From positions 1 to 63,310 of the forward strand of contig JAKPQE010000052.1 of NCBI GenBank assembly GCA_029572955.1: a stretch of DNA of 63,310 nt, given 5' to 3'. The notes under the pieces were generated by a model. It had not been told where the DNA came from and searched no databases. It saw only the letters and a list, made by a program, of their open reading frames with translations. This document shows positions 53,601 through 61,509 of the stretch, in pieces (position 1 is the stretch's first letter; every line of letters starts with the position of its first letter). The stretch comes from Pseudomonadota bacterium. Lineage in GTDB: Bacteria > Pseudomonadota > Alphaproteobacteria > Rhizobiales > JAKPQE01. The position numbers were made by a program, and so were the translations under genes.

Positions 53601-54595
53601 CGGGCGAGGGCGCGACCACCCGGCTGCAGCGCCTCGAACGGGCGATCGTCCACGGCAAGCCCTGGCCGCTCGTCCTCGACCTGCCGCTGCTGCCCGGCGA
53701 CGAGACCTCGACGGGTGCCCGCATCGCCGTCCTCGCCGAGCCCTGGCCGGGGTCGGTCGCGGTCTATCGCGCCCCCGTCAGCGAAGGTTACGGCCTCGTC
53801 CTCGCCGTCGACCGGCCGGCGACCATCGGCCGGCTCGCCGCGCCCCTCTCGCCGGGCCCGCTCGGCGTCTGGGATCGCGGCAATCGCATCGAGGTCGTCC
53901 TCGGCGCCGGCGAGCTGTCGAGCCAGCCGCAGAGCCTCGTTCTCGCCGGCGCCAACGCCGCCGCCATTGGTTCGCTCGGGACCGGCTGGGAGATCGTCCA
54001 GTTCGCCGAGGCCGAACTCGTCGACACCATGACCTGGCGGCTTTCCGGCCTCCTGCGCGGCCAGGCCGGCAGCGAGGACGTCATGGCGGCAGGGCACCCG
54101 ACAGACGCGGTCTTCGTGTTGCTCGACGGCGCCGTCGAGCCGCTCGACATCGGCCTCGACCGGCTCGATCTGCCGCTTTCCTATCGTATCGGCCCGGCCG
54201 CCTACGACATCGGCCACGAGACCTACGACGACTTCGTCGCGACCCTTTCCGGGCGCGGGCTGAGGCCGTTGAGCCCGGTCCATGTTCGCGCCCGGCGCGA
54301 TGCCGCGAGCGGCGACATCACCATCGCCTGGACGCGCCGCACCCGCATCGGCGGCGATGGCTGGGCGGCGGTCGACGTGCCGCTCGGCGAGGCAGGAGAG
54401 GCCTACCGCGTCGAGATCCTCGACGGCGCGAGCGTTCGCCGCACGATCGAGACGACGGCGCCGCTCGCGGTCTATTCCGCCGCCGACGAACTCGCCGATT
54501 TCGGAGCCCCCCGGGTGAGCCTCGATCTGCGCGTCGCCCAACTCGGCGCGACGGTCGGTGCCGGCATCGCGCGGACCGTGACGCTGCCGCTCTGA
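50636..54595 (+). CDS. GTA g15, host-specificity/tail tip protein (TIM-barrel plus tail-associated domains)
   Basis: 1319 residues, near the RcGTA counterpart (about 1300). The N-terminus is hydrophobic and Gly/Ala-rich, followed by PRVYGRARLAGQIIWATRFEEVV, a Ser/Gly linker and YRYFANLAVGICEGPITRIGRIWADG. The middle has a glycoside hydrolase-like TIM barrel (ISYAADWSEYFGHQ, NLDPLWAAPDVDFVGINNYMPLADW). Beta-rich phage-tail domains and the Rcc01698-like C-terminal domain complete the protein. It forms the tail tip and recognises or digests surface glycans. It is last in the GTA cluster. Confidence 0.95.
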   Translation: MATLALSLVGQAAGAALGSTAFATLGRAAGAIAGYAIDQALFGNRGGGTNRTYEGPRLADLDIQASSEGAAIPRVYGRARLAGQIIWATRFEEVVVTTTETTSTSSGGGKGFGGGSSSASSTRTTRTYRYFANLAVGICEGPITRIGRIWADGELLDTSAIAVRSYLGSEDQEPDSLIEAKEADAVPAYRGLAYVVFERLPLEGFGNRLPQLTFEIVNVLPGLESRLTAVTVIPGATEFGYEPARVVRTPSAGVTDTENAHVAGVSSDWTASLDELQALCPNLQRVALVVAWFGTDLRAGECLLRPAVDNREKVTSGATWGVAGLSRGSAALVSGHDGRPAFGGTPSDTAVIHAIRDLKARGLEVMLHPFVMMDVSAGNTLADPWTGAIGQPAYPWRGRITCDPAPGQPGSPDGSATVSTEIAAFVGTATPGQFAASGDAVVYSGPAEWTLRRMLLHYARLAAIAGGVDAFLLGSELRGLTSLRSGPGAYPFVAALAALATDVRAIVGPQAAISYAADWSEYFGHQPADGTGDVYFNLDPLWAAPDVDFVGINNYMPLADWRPEDNHLDAALAESPADIGYLRANIAGGEYFDWYYASQGDRAAQVRTPITDGLGKPWVFRPKDIVAWWSNLHYDRPGGIEMAIPTAWQPGLKPIRFTEIGCPAVDLGANQPNVFPDPKSAESGLPHFSNGRRDDDVQRAFLEAMLGWWDPADPLFEAAANPLSPVYGGRMVDPVGLFVWTWDARPFPAFPHMLDVWADGGNWSTGHWLNGRLGGISLAALVATILDRAGFADYDVTGLRGVVDGYVVDRPMSARDALDPLLTVGLLEAVDTGTAFVFRNRPVRPRRVLGLADLVEEKETALLALKRAEETDLPAEVTVGFTGNLVDYRRAVAASRRLVGGSRRTVSADLAAILNPDLGARLAEDWLHDLWAGRETVDFALPPSAVALEPGDIVGIERDGTQRLFEVTSIAEAGRLRVSARSIDPRKPAGEGATTRLQRLERAIVHGKPWPLVLDLPLLPGDETSTGARIAVLAEPWPGSVAVYRAPVSEGYGLVLAVDRPATIGRLAAPLSPGPLGVWDRGNRIEVVLGAGELSSQPQSLVLAGANAAAIGSLGTGWEIVQFAEAELVDTMTWRLSGLLRGQAGSEDVMAAGHPTDAVFVLLDGAVEPLDIGLDRLDLPLSYRIGPAAYDIGHETYDDFVATLSGRGLRPLSPVHVRARRDAASGDITIAWTRRTRIGGDGWAAVDVPLGEAGEAYRVEILDGASVRRTIETTAPLAVYSAADELADFGAPRVSLDLRVAQLGATVGAGIARTVTLPL

Positions 54596-54679
54596 TCGGC
54601 ATTTCGCGGCGACGACGGTTGCCCGTTCCGCCCGGCCCGTGTTCGAATGGCGGCGGAGGGGGCGTCCGCCTATTCTCGC

Positions 54680-54710
54680 TGAACGGCATATTCATCGCGC
54701 GTTCAGCCGG
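54680..54710 (+). promoter_or_regulatory. Inverted-repeat element upstream of feuN
   Basis: TGAACGGC (54680-54687) and GTTCAGCCGG (54701-54710), 38 bases ahead of feuN. The same arms occur at 35088-35129 upstream of another PepSY-like gene. It fits a site for an OmpR-type regulator, possibly FeuP acting on its own operon. Confidence 0.5.
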
Positions 54711-54747
54711 TTGGACGTAATGAGGGCGCAAAGAAACGGGGTATTCG

Positions 54748-55050
54748 ATGCGCGTCTTGCCGAAACTGACGATAGCGGCCCTGGCCGCCCTGTGGCTGAC
54801 TGGCGCTGCCGGCACGGCGGGGGCACAATGCCTCGGCCCGGGCGAGACGCGAGACGCCGTCGCCTCCGGCCAGGCCGTTCCGCTCGCCGAGGTCACCGGT
54901 GCGATCCGGGCTCGCGGCCTCGGCGAGGTGATCGGCGCCAAGCTCTGCCGCGCCGGCGGCCGCCTCGTCTACGAGGTGACCGTGCTCGCCGGCAACGGCA
55001 ATGCCCGCCGGATCTCGGTCGACGCCGCCTCCGGCGCCATCGGCAACTGA
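54748..55050 (+). CDS. feuN: FeuN-like periplasmic PepSY protein
   Basis: 100 residues, signal peptide about 1-26 (cleavage GAQ). The mature part is one PepSY-like unit: VPLAEVTGAIRARGLGEVIGAKLCRAGGRLVYEVTVLAGNGNARRISVDAASGAIG. The location 30 bases upstream of feuP matches Sinorhizobium meliloti FeuN, a small periplasmic inhibitor of the FeuPQ system. Two cysteines (about residues 27 and 67) may form a disulfide. The name is based on position and fold. Confidence 0.75.
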   Translation: MRVLPKLTIAALAALWLTGAAGTAGAQCLGPGETRDAVASGQAVPLAEVTGAIRARGLGEVIGAKLCRAGGRLVYEVTVLAGNGNARRISVDAASGAIGN

Positions 55051-55080
55051 CATCGCGGCAAGAGGGGGACAATCGGGACG

Positions 55081-55752
55081 ATGCGGCTCTTGGTGGTGGA
55101 AGACGATCCCGATCTCAATCGCCAGCTCGTCGAGGCGTTCACCGACGCCGGCTACGTCGTCGACAAGGCCCTGGACGGCGAGGAGGGGCACTTCCTCGGC
55201 GACACCGAACCCTATGACGCGGTCGTGCTCGACATCGGCCTGCCGCAGAAGGACGGCATCAGCGTCCTCGAGGAGTGGCGCCGCGCCGGCCGCACCATGC
55301 CGGTGCTGATCCTCACCGCCCGCGACCGCTGGAGCGACAAGGTCCAGGGCATCGACGCCGGCGCCGACGACTATGTCGCCAAGCCCTTCCATATGGAGGA
55401 GGTGCTGGCCCGCATCCGCGCCCTCGTGCGCCGCGCCGCCGGCCATGCCTCGAACGAGATCGAATGCGGCCCGATCCGCCTCGACGCCCGCTCGGGCCGC
55501 GTCACGGTCGATGGCTCGCCGGTCAAGCTGACCTCGCACGAATACCGCCTGATCGCCTATCTGATGATGCATCTCGGCCGCGTCGTCTCGCGCACCGAAC
55601 TCGTCGAACACCTCTACGACCAGGATTTCGATCGCGATTCCAATACCATCGAGGTCTTCGTCGGACGTCTGCGCAAGAAGCTCAAGGTCGACGTCATCGA
55701 GACGGTGCGCGGCCTCGGCTATCGCATCAATCGGCCCGGGAATGCGGACTGA
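55081..55752 (+). CDS. feuP: FeuP response regulator, OmpR family
   Basis: 223 residues. The receiver has D51 (AVVLDIGLPQKDG), T79 and K101 (VAKPF). The winged-helix DNA-binding domain includes LTSHEYRLIAYLMMHLGRVVSRTELVEHLYDQDFDRDSNTIEVFVGRLRKKL. The sequence closely follows rhizobial FeuP (EEGHFLGDTEPYDAV). In S. meliloti FeuP turns on ndvA and a group of small exported proteins at low osmolarity. The end overlaps feuQ by 11 bases. Confidence 0.93.
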   Translation: MRLLVVEDDPDLNRQLVEAFTDAGYVVDKALDGEEGHFLGDTEPYDAVVLDIGLPQKDGISVLEEWRRAGRTMPVLILTARDRWSDKVQGIDAGADDYVAKPFHMEEVLARIRALVRRAAGHASNEIECGPIRLDARSGRVTVDGSPVKLTSHEYRLIAYLMMHLGRVVSRTELVEHLYDQDFDRDSNTIEVFVGRLRKKLKVDVIETVRGLGYRINRPGNAD

Positions 55753-57094
55753 CTCGCTCGCCTTCCGCCTGTTCGTCGCCGCTGCGGTGTGGAGCGTCGT
55801 TGCGCTCGTCGCCGCCGGCCTCGTCATCAACACGCTCTATCGCCAGTCGGTCGAGCGCGGCTTCGACGCCCGCCTCGACGTCTATGCCAAGACGATCATC
55901 GCCGCCCTCGTCGACAATGCGGCAAGCCCCGAATCCGTCGGCGGCACCTTCGGCGAGCCGCGCTTCGGCCTGCCATTGTCGGGCTGGTACTGGCAGGTCG
56001 AGGAGGCCGGCAAGGTCGTCGCCGCTTCGCCCTCGCTGTTCGACGCGCCGCTGAAAATGCCGACGAGCAGCGTCGCCGCCACCGAGGGCGGGACCGACCG
56101 CGGCTATATCGAGGGCCCGTCCGGCCAGACGCTGCGCATGCTCGTATTGGGCGTCAATGTCGGCAGCCGGTCGTTCCGGGTCGCCGTTGCCGGCAGTGCC
56201 GACGAGGTCGCCGCCGACATCGCCTCCTTCCGCAACAACGTCGCGCTCACCCTCGGCATCTTCGGCGTCGGGCTGGTGCTGACGACGCTCTTCCAGGTGC
56301 GCTACGGCCTGCGCCCGCTCGATCGCATCCGCCAGGCGCTGACGGCCATCCGCAACGGCGAGGCGGCCCGTCTCGAGGGACACTTCGCCGCCGAAATCGA
56401 ACCGCTCGCCACCGAACTCGACGCGCTCCTGAAGTCCAATCAGGAGATCGTCGAGCGCGCCCGCACCCATGTCGGCAATCTCGCCCACGCCCTGAAGACC
56501 CCGTTGAGCGTCATCGCCAACGAGGCGCGCACCTCGTCCGACCCCTTCGCCCGCAAGGTCGAGGAGCAGGCCGGGATCATGCGCGACCAGGTCCAGCACT
56601 ATCTCGACCGGGCGCGCATGGCGGCGCGCGTCAACGTCATCGGTGCCCGCACCGACGCCGCGCCGGCGATCGAGAGCCTTGCCCGCGCCATGCGCCGCAT
56701 CCACGAGGATCGCGGCATCGTCGTCGAGGCCACCGTCGCGCCCGCGGCGCGTTTCCGCGGCGAACGTCAGGATCTCGAGGAGATGGTCGGCAACCTTCTC
56801 GACAATGCCTGCAAATGGGCGTCGGGACGGGTCGCCGTCGCGGTCGAACGCCAGAGCGGGGAGGGCGGTGCCCAGCGCCTGCGCATCACCGTCGACGACG
56901 ACGGCGCGGGCCTCGATCCCGAGCAGCGCGCCGAGGCCCTGCGCCGCGGTCGCCGGCTCGACGAAACGCGGCCGGGGTCCGGTCTCGGCCTCTCGATCGT
57001 CACCGAGCTTGCCGAACTCTATGGCGGCCGTCTTTCCCTCGATACCTCGCCGGCGGGCGGCCTCAGGGCCGTCCTCGACCTGCCCGGCATCTGA
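55742..57094 (+). CDS. feuQ: FeuQ sensor histidine kinase
   Basis: 450 residues. Two membrane helices (about 9-30 and 168-190) flank a periplasmic sensor domain. A HAMP-like segment, then H249 in VGNLAHALKTPLSVIANE, N-box NLLDNACKWA, DDDGAGLD and GSGLGLSIV. The HALKTPL H-box is of the PhoQ/FeuQ type. It phosphorylates FeuP and is inhibited by periplasmic FeuN in S. meliloti. Confidence 0.93.
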   Translation: MRTDSLAFRLFVAAAVWSVVALVAAGLVINTLYRQSVERGFDARLDVYAKTIIAALVDNAASPESVGGTFGEPRFGLPLSGWYWQVEEAGKVVAASPSLFDAPLKMPTSSVAATEGGTDRGYIEGPSGQTLRMLVLGVNVGSRSFRVAVAGSADEVAADIASFRNNVALTLGIFGVGLVLTTLFQVRYGLRPLDRIRQALTAIRNGEAARLEGHFAAEIEPLATELDALLKSNQEIVERARTHVGNLAHALKTPLSVIANEARTSSDPFARKVEEQAGIMRDQVQHYLDRARMAARVNVIGARTDAAPAIESLARAMRRIHEDRGIVVEATVAPAARFRGERQDLEEMVGNLLDNACKWASGRVAVAVERQSGEGGAQRLRITVDDDGAGLDPEQRAEALRRGRRLDETRPGSGLGLSIVTELAELYGGRLSLDTSPAGGLRAVLDLPGI

Positions 57095-57216
57095 CGAAAA
57101 AAAGGCCGCGATGACCAATTTTTGCCGAAATGCTCTGTGAAAAGACCGCCGACCTCGCCCGCAGCGCCGATGTGGCGCCGGACGATCGACCAAGGCACCT
57201 CGGGAGCTGGGACGAC

Positions 57217-57690
57217 ATGATGCGAAATGCGATGATTGCGATGACCCTTGCGGCGGGCGTTGGCCTTGCCGGCTGTACGGAGAATATCGGCCCCAAGCAG
57301 GGTGTCGGCACGGTCGCCGGCGCAGTGGCCGGCGGTATCCTCGGTGCCCAGGTCGGCGAAGGCGAGGGCAAGGCGGTGGCCATGACCCTCGGCATCCTCG
57401 CCGGCGGCCTCATCGGCTCCGAGATCGGCCGCGCCCTCGACGAGAACGATCAGCGCGCAGCGGCGGAAGCCGAATACCGCGCTCTGGAGAGCGGCCGCTC
57501 GGGCACGCCGACCCGCTGGCGCAATCCGGATTCCGGACACTACGGCGACGTCGTGCCGGGGCCGGCCTATCAGGTCAATCGCCTCGACTGCCGCGATTAC
57601 ACCCACACGATCTACATCGACGGCCGGCCCGAGACGGCGCGTGGCACCGCCTGCCGCCAGCCGGACGGCACCTGGCGGCCCGAGAGCTGA
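57217..57690 (+). CDS. Glycine-zipper surface-antigen lipoprotein (RT0821/Lpp0805 type)
   Basis: 157 residues. A lipobox LAGC (Cys about residue 23) directs it to the outer membrane. A glycine-zipper repeat follows (VGTVAGAVAGGILGAQVGEGEG, ILAGGLIGSEIGRALDENDQ), and the C-terminal part has CRDYTHTIYIDGRPETARGTACRQPDGTW, typical of the 17 kDa antigen family. ATG at 57217 with an in-frame ATG immediately after. Followed by a strong terminator. Confidence 0.9.
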   Translation: MMRNAMIAMTLAAGVGLAGCTENIGPKQGVGTVAGAVAGGILGAQVGEGEGKAVAMTLGILAGGLIGSEIGRALDENDQRAAAEAEYRALESGRSGTPTRWRNPDSGHYGDVVPGPAYQVNRLDCRDYTHTIYIDGRPETARGTACRQPDGTWRPES

Positions 57691-57725
57691 GACGCGACAG
57701 ACGGCCCGATCGGTCGCAATTCCGC

Positions 57726-57750
57726 AAGCCGGCGCACCCTGCGCCGGCTT
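57726..57750 (+). terminator. Rho-independent terminator
   Basis: A perfect 11-bp stem AAGCCGGCGCA / TGCGCCGGCTT with a 3-base loop, followed by TTGTCGTTT. It ends the lipoprotein transcript. Confidence 0.9.
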
Positions 57751-57906
57751 TTGTCGTTTCGGCCACCGAAACGCACGAGGGAAACGCAGCCGAAACAGAA
57801 ATTTAAGAGAAATTGTAAATGATCGACAGAATTGGTGGCGCACGTCCGTCGCCGTGATTGTGTTTATGCGGGTCCGGTGCCGACCGACCCCGAAGGTGCT
57901 GCGTCG

Positions 57907-59289
57907 ATGGTGGGGACCAACAAGATCAAGGATTACTTGAGCAGCCTGTCCCCGGACGCCCGGCGCATGCTCGTTCGCGGCATCGAGGATGCCCGCTCCC
58001 GCGGCGAGAATGATCCGAGCCACGACCTGATCCTGAGCATCGCCCGCGAGAGCTTCGCCGGCTCCCGCAGCGAGGTCACCCGGATCAACACCGCCAAGCG
58101 CCTGTTCTTCACGCCGGTCGAAACCCACCTCATCACCGAGACCCTGCCGCACAAGCAGCGCGGCCGCATTCATCGGTCCTCGCTCGACCACATCTGGAAG
58201 TGGATCGAGCGCGATCTCGCCCAGGAGCGCATCGGGCCGGCGATCGCGGCGATCGAACAGGCCGCCGCCATCGGCGACGAACAGGAAATCGAGACGGCGA
58301 CCCGCGTGCTGCGGGCCCGCTTCCTGGCGGTCGCCCGCGAATACATGGCCGCGCTCCTCGCCACGCCGGACGGGCATCGCCGCCTTGCCGGCCATCTCGG
58401 TGGCCAGCGCGTCCTCGACGATCTCGGCGACCTCGTCGACCTGCTCGAATCGGAGCGGGCCCTCACCGCCTTCACCAAGGCGCTGCCCGAGCGACTGACG
58501 CTCGAGCGCCGCGACATCGAGAAGGCCTTGCAGGCTTTCGCCATGTTCGTGCGGGTCGAGCCTGCCAAGACCATTTTCGCCCTGATCGTGATCCTCGAGC
58601 GTTTCGATCCGCGTCAGGACTTTCTGCGGTTCATCGTCGAGGCGGTCGGCTCCGACGATCTCGCCGCCGTCGCCAAGAGCGACTACGCGCAGGGGATCGA
58701 CCTCGCGCTGACCGAGATCGCGCGTCTCATCGAGCGTTTCACCGGCCTGCAGCGCACCTCCGAGAACCGCGAAGCGCTGCAGGACTCCATCCGCCAGTAC
58801 CATCGCTGGGTGCGCACGCTGGAGGTCGCCTTCGAGGTGCAGCCGACGAGCGAATGGGGCAAGCATCTCGCCGAAACCCGCTCGACCATGTCGAACCGGG
58901 TCGCCACCATCGTCGAGCCGACGCCGCAGATTGTGCGCCGCGCCCTTCGCACCACGCGTGTCAACGGCGTGCTGCCGAAGCCCGACGAGGCGACCATCGA
59001 GGAAGCCCTCGTCCACATCGCCCTTCTCGATGCCGCCATTGCCGGCCGCGACAGCCTCGCGCTCAACCGCATGCTGCCCGATGTCCGCAAGAATCTGGAG
59101 CAGGTCGTCGACACCATGGTCAATGGCCTGATCGGCGAGCTGAAGACCTGCGGCGAGGCCGATCGCGCGACCCTTGCCGAATACGCGAGCTTCGGCGTCA
59201 CCATCGCCTCAGCGGTGTTCGGCGAGGACTATGCTGCGCTGATCCACCGCGCCCGGCAGAACGCCCTTTCCCAGAGCGCGGCCCGCTGA
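57907..59289 (+). CDS. Hypothetical conserved helical protein
   Basis: 460 residues, not recognised. It is almost fully helical and hydrophilic, with no signal peptide or membrane helix. The opening is KIKDYLSSLSPDARRMLVRGIE, and a middle region has LTLERRDIEKALQAFAMFVRVEP. The ATG at 57907 was chosen over GTG 57832 because the added 25 residues are low complexity. It precedes the cytochrome c maturation genes by 248 bases, but no known ccm protein has this build. Confidence 0.75.
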   Translation: MVGTNKIKDYLSSLSPDARRMLVRGIEDARSRGENDPSHDLILSIARESFAGSRSEVTRINTAKRLFFTPVETHLITETLPHKQRGRIHRSSLDHIWKWIERDLAQERIGPAIAAIEQAAAIGDEQEIETATRVLRARFLAVAREYMAALLATPDGHRRLAGHLGGQRVLDDLGDLVDLLESERALTAFTKALPERLTLERRDIEKALQAFAMFVRVEPAKTIFALIVILERFDPRQDFLRFIVEAVGSDDLAAVAKSDYAQGIDLALTEIARLIERFTGLQRTSENREALQDSIRQYHRWVRTLEVAFEVQPTSEWGKHLAETRSTMSNRVATIVEPTPQIVRRALRTTRVNGVLPKPDEATIEEALVHIALLDAAIAGRDSLALNRMLPDVRKNLEQVVDTMVNGLIGELKTCGEADRATLAEYASFGVTIASAVFGEDYAALIHRARQNALSQSAAR

Positions 59290-59351
59290 GCGCCGTCCGG
59301 CGCCCGATCGCTCCCGATTGGCGCCATCCGGCGCCCGAGCGCTCCCGATTG
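59290..59351 (+). repeat. 31-bp tandem duplication
   Basis: Two adjacent 31-base copies starting GCGCC and ending CTCCCGATTG, differing at two positions (59290-59320 and 59321-59351). It begins at the stop codon of the preceding gene. Confidence 0.85.
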
Positions 59352-59537
59352 CCTCCCATCCCTTGAGGGAAGTCAACGCGGCCGTCCGTGCCGCCGGTAG
59401 GATCGCGCGATTGCCGCGCCGCCCCTCCCGGTCTATGTGTGCGCGCTGAGTTCTCGCCTCGGCTCGAGGCGCGGCGACACAATGTCGCCGCGGATCTGGT
59501 GTCGAAGCGCACTAGGTCTGCCACCTGAGGAGCACCG

Positions 59538-60968
59538 ATGGGTTTCTGGATCGCCGCCGCCGTCATGACGCTCGCCGCCGCGCTGGCGGTGTTGCTGCCG
59601 CTCGCCCGCAAGCCCGCGGCCGAGCAGCCGGCCGATGATGCGCCCGCCCACGATGCCGCCATCTACCGCGACCAGCTCGCCGAGATCGATTCCGACGAGA
59701 AGCGCGGCCTCGTCGGCGCCGGCGAAGCCGAGGCCGCCCGCATCGAAATCTCCCGCCGCCTGCTGAGGGCCAACGAGCAGAAGTCGGCTCCCGGCGGCGT
59801 CGGATCACTTTGGGGGCGCCGGACCGCCGCCCTTGCCGGGGCCATCTTCGTGCCCGTGCTGACCTTCGGTCTCTATCTCTATCTCGGCTCGCCCGAGATG
59901 CCCGACCAGCCGCGCTCGGCGCGGCTCGACCGGCCCGTCGAGCAGCAGGACATCGATACGCTGATCGCCAAGGTCGAGGCCCACCTCGCCGCCAATCCCG
60001 AGGAGGGCGAGGGCTGGACGGTTCTTGCCCGCGTCTACATGCGCGTCGGCCGGTTCGGCGAAGCGGCCGAGGCCTATGCCAATGCCATCCGCATTCTCGG
60101 CGAGGACGCCGATCGTCGCGCCGACCTCGGCGAGGCGATCGTCATGTCGGCCGGCGGCGTGATTACCGCCGAGGCGCGCCAGGAGTTCGAGAAGGCGGTG
60201 ACGCTCGACGCCAAGGCGGTCAAGCCGCGCTTCTTTCTCGCCCTCGCGCTTGGCCAGGACGGCAAGCATGCCGAGAGCGCCGACGCCTGGCGCGCGCTGC
60301 TCGAAGACGCCAAGGGCGACGAGGGCTGGGCGAGTTCGGCGCGCGAGCAGCTGGCGATCGCCGAGGCCGCCCGGGACGGCAAGCCGATACCCGAGGCCGC
60401 CGCGTCCGATGAGACGCCCTCGATCGACGAGATGGTGGCGCGCCTTGCGACCCGCCTCGAGGAAAACCCGGACGACCTCGTCGGCTGGAGCCGGCTCATC
60501 CGGTCCTATCGCGTGCTCGGCCGCACCGAGGACGCCGCCGCCGCCGAGGCCAAGGCCCGCGGCATTTTCGCCGCCCGGCCGGACGACCTCGCCAGGCTCG
60601 AGGCCTCCCTTGCCGCCGAAACGGCGACCGATGGCGCCGCGCCGGCTCCCGCCGCGCCGGCCGCCCCTGCCGGACCGATGACCGCCGGGCCCGGCCCGAG
60701 CGCCGCCGATGTCGCCGCCGCCAAGGACATGGCGCCGGAAGACCAGCAGGCGATGATCGAGAGCATGGTCGGACGCCTGGCCGACAAGCTCGCCGAGAAC
60801 CCCGACGACATCGACGGCTGGATGCGCCTCATCCGCGCCTATGCCGTGATGGGCCGCGCCGACGACGCCGTCGCCGCAGGCCGCAAGGCACGCGACCACT
60901 TCGCCGGCGATGCCGACAAGACCGCCCGGATCGACGAATTCGCGGCCTCGCTCGGGCTGACGCTCTGA
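59538..60968 (+). CDS. ccmI: Cytochrome c maturation protein CcmI (CycH)
   Basis: 476 residues. Two N-terminal membrane helices (about 3-22 and 96-115) flank the RDQLAEIDSDEKRGLVGAGEAEAARIEISRRLL segment typical of CcmI-1. A periplasmic TPR region follows (AHLAANPEEGEGWTVLARVYMRVGRFGEAAEAYANAIRI), with further repeats near residues 290-340 and 420-470 (PDDIDGWMRLIRAYAVMGRADDA). It delivers apocytochrome c to the CcmF/H ligation complex. First gene of the ccmI-ccmE-ccmF operon. Confidence 0.95.
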   Translation: MGFWIAAAVMTLAAALAVLLPLARKPAAEQPADDAPAHDAAIYRDQLAEIDSDEKRGLVGAGEAEAARIEISRRLLRANEQKSAPGGVGSLWGRRTAALAGAIFVPVLTFGLYLYLGSPEMPDQPRSARLDRPVEQQDIDTLIAKVEAHLAANPEEGEGWTVLARVYMRVGRFGEAAEAYANAIRILGEDADRRADLGEAIVMSAGGVITAEARQEFEKAVTLDAKAVKPRFFLALALGQDGKHAESADAWRALLEDAKGDEGWASSAREQLAIAEAARDGKPIPEAAASDETPSIDEMVARLATRLEENPDDLVGWSRLIRSYRVLGRTEDAAAAEAKARGIFAARPDDLARLEASLAAETATDGAAPAPAAPAAPAGPMTAGPGPSAADVAAAKDMAPEDQQAMIESMVGRLADKLAENPDDIDGWMRLIRAYAVMGRADDAVAAGRKARDHFAGDADKTARIDEFAASLGLTL

Positions 60969-61007
60969 GCGCCCCCCCGGTAACGATTGACGGAGACCAG
61001 CGTTCCC

Positions 61008-61481
61008 ATGGCCATGACCCGCAAACAACGACGCCTGACCATGATCGGTGCTGCCGGCGCGGTGCTCGCGCTCGCCGTCGGCCTCGTGCTCTTTGCCCTC
61101 ACCGACCAGATCGTCTTCTTCAACTCGCCGACCGATCTCGTCGAGAAAGGCGCCCTCAGCGGCCAGCGCGTCCGCCTCGGCGGCCTCGTCAAGGAAGGCA
61201 GCGTGGTGCGCGGCGACGGCACCGAGGTGAGCTTCGCCGTCACCGACACGAATGCCGACGTGAAGGTCCTCTATGTCGGCATCCTGCCCGACCTCTTCCG
61301 CGAGGGGCAGGGCGTCGTTGCCGAGGGCGTCATGGGTGGCGACGGCCTGTTCCGCGCCGACACGGTGCTCGCCAAGCACGACGAGAACTATATGCCGAAG
61401 GAAGTCGCCGACGCCTTGAAGCAGCAAGGTGTCTGGCGCGAGGGCGAGGAATTGCCCTCCACCAAGACCAAAGAGAACTGA
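61008..61481 (+). CDS. ccmE: Cytochrome c maturation haem chaperone CcmE
   Basis: 157 residues from the ATG at 61008 (61014 is possible). Membrane anchor about 10-30, OB-fold domain ([27 protein letters not shown]), haem-binding H124 in AKHDENYMP with Y128. It carries haem covalently from CcmC to CcmF. Located 39 bases after ccmI. Confidence 0.97.
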   Translation: MAMTRKQRRLTMIGAAGAVLALAVGLVLFALTDQIVFFNSPTDLVEKGALSGQRVRLGGLVKEGSVVRGDGTEVSFAVTDTNADVKVLYVGILPDLFREGQGVVAEGVMGGDGLFRADTVLAKHDENYMPKEVADALKQQGVWREGEELPSTKTKEN

Positions 61482-61509
61482 GCGAAACGCAAGCGGGCAG
61501 GACAACGGC

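Noticed and set aside
50360-54541. A 1393-codon minus-strand ORF
   Set aside because: It is fully antisense to the host-specificity gene g15, which has a recognisable domain order. The antisense translation is biased and featureless.
37836-54595. Ordinary prophage
   Set aside because: No integrase, attachment sites, repressor, replication or lysis module. Gene order and the short tape measure match an RcGTA-type element.
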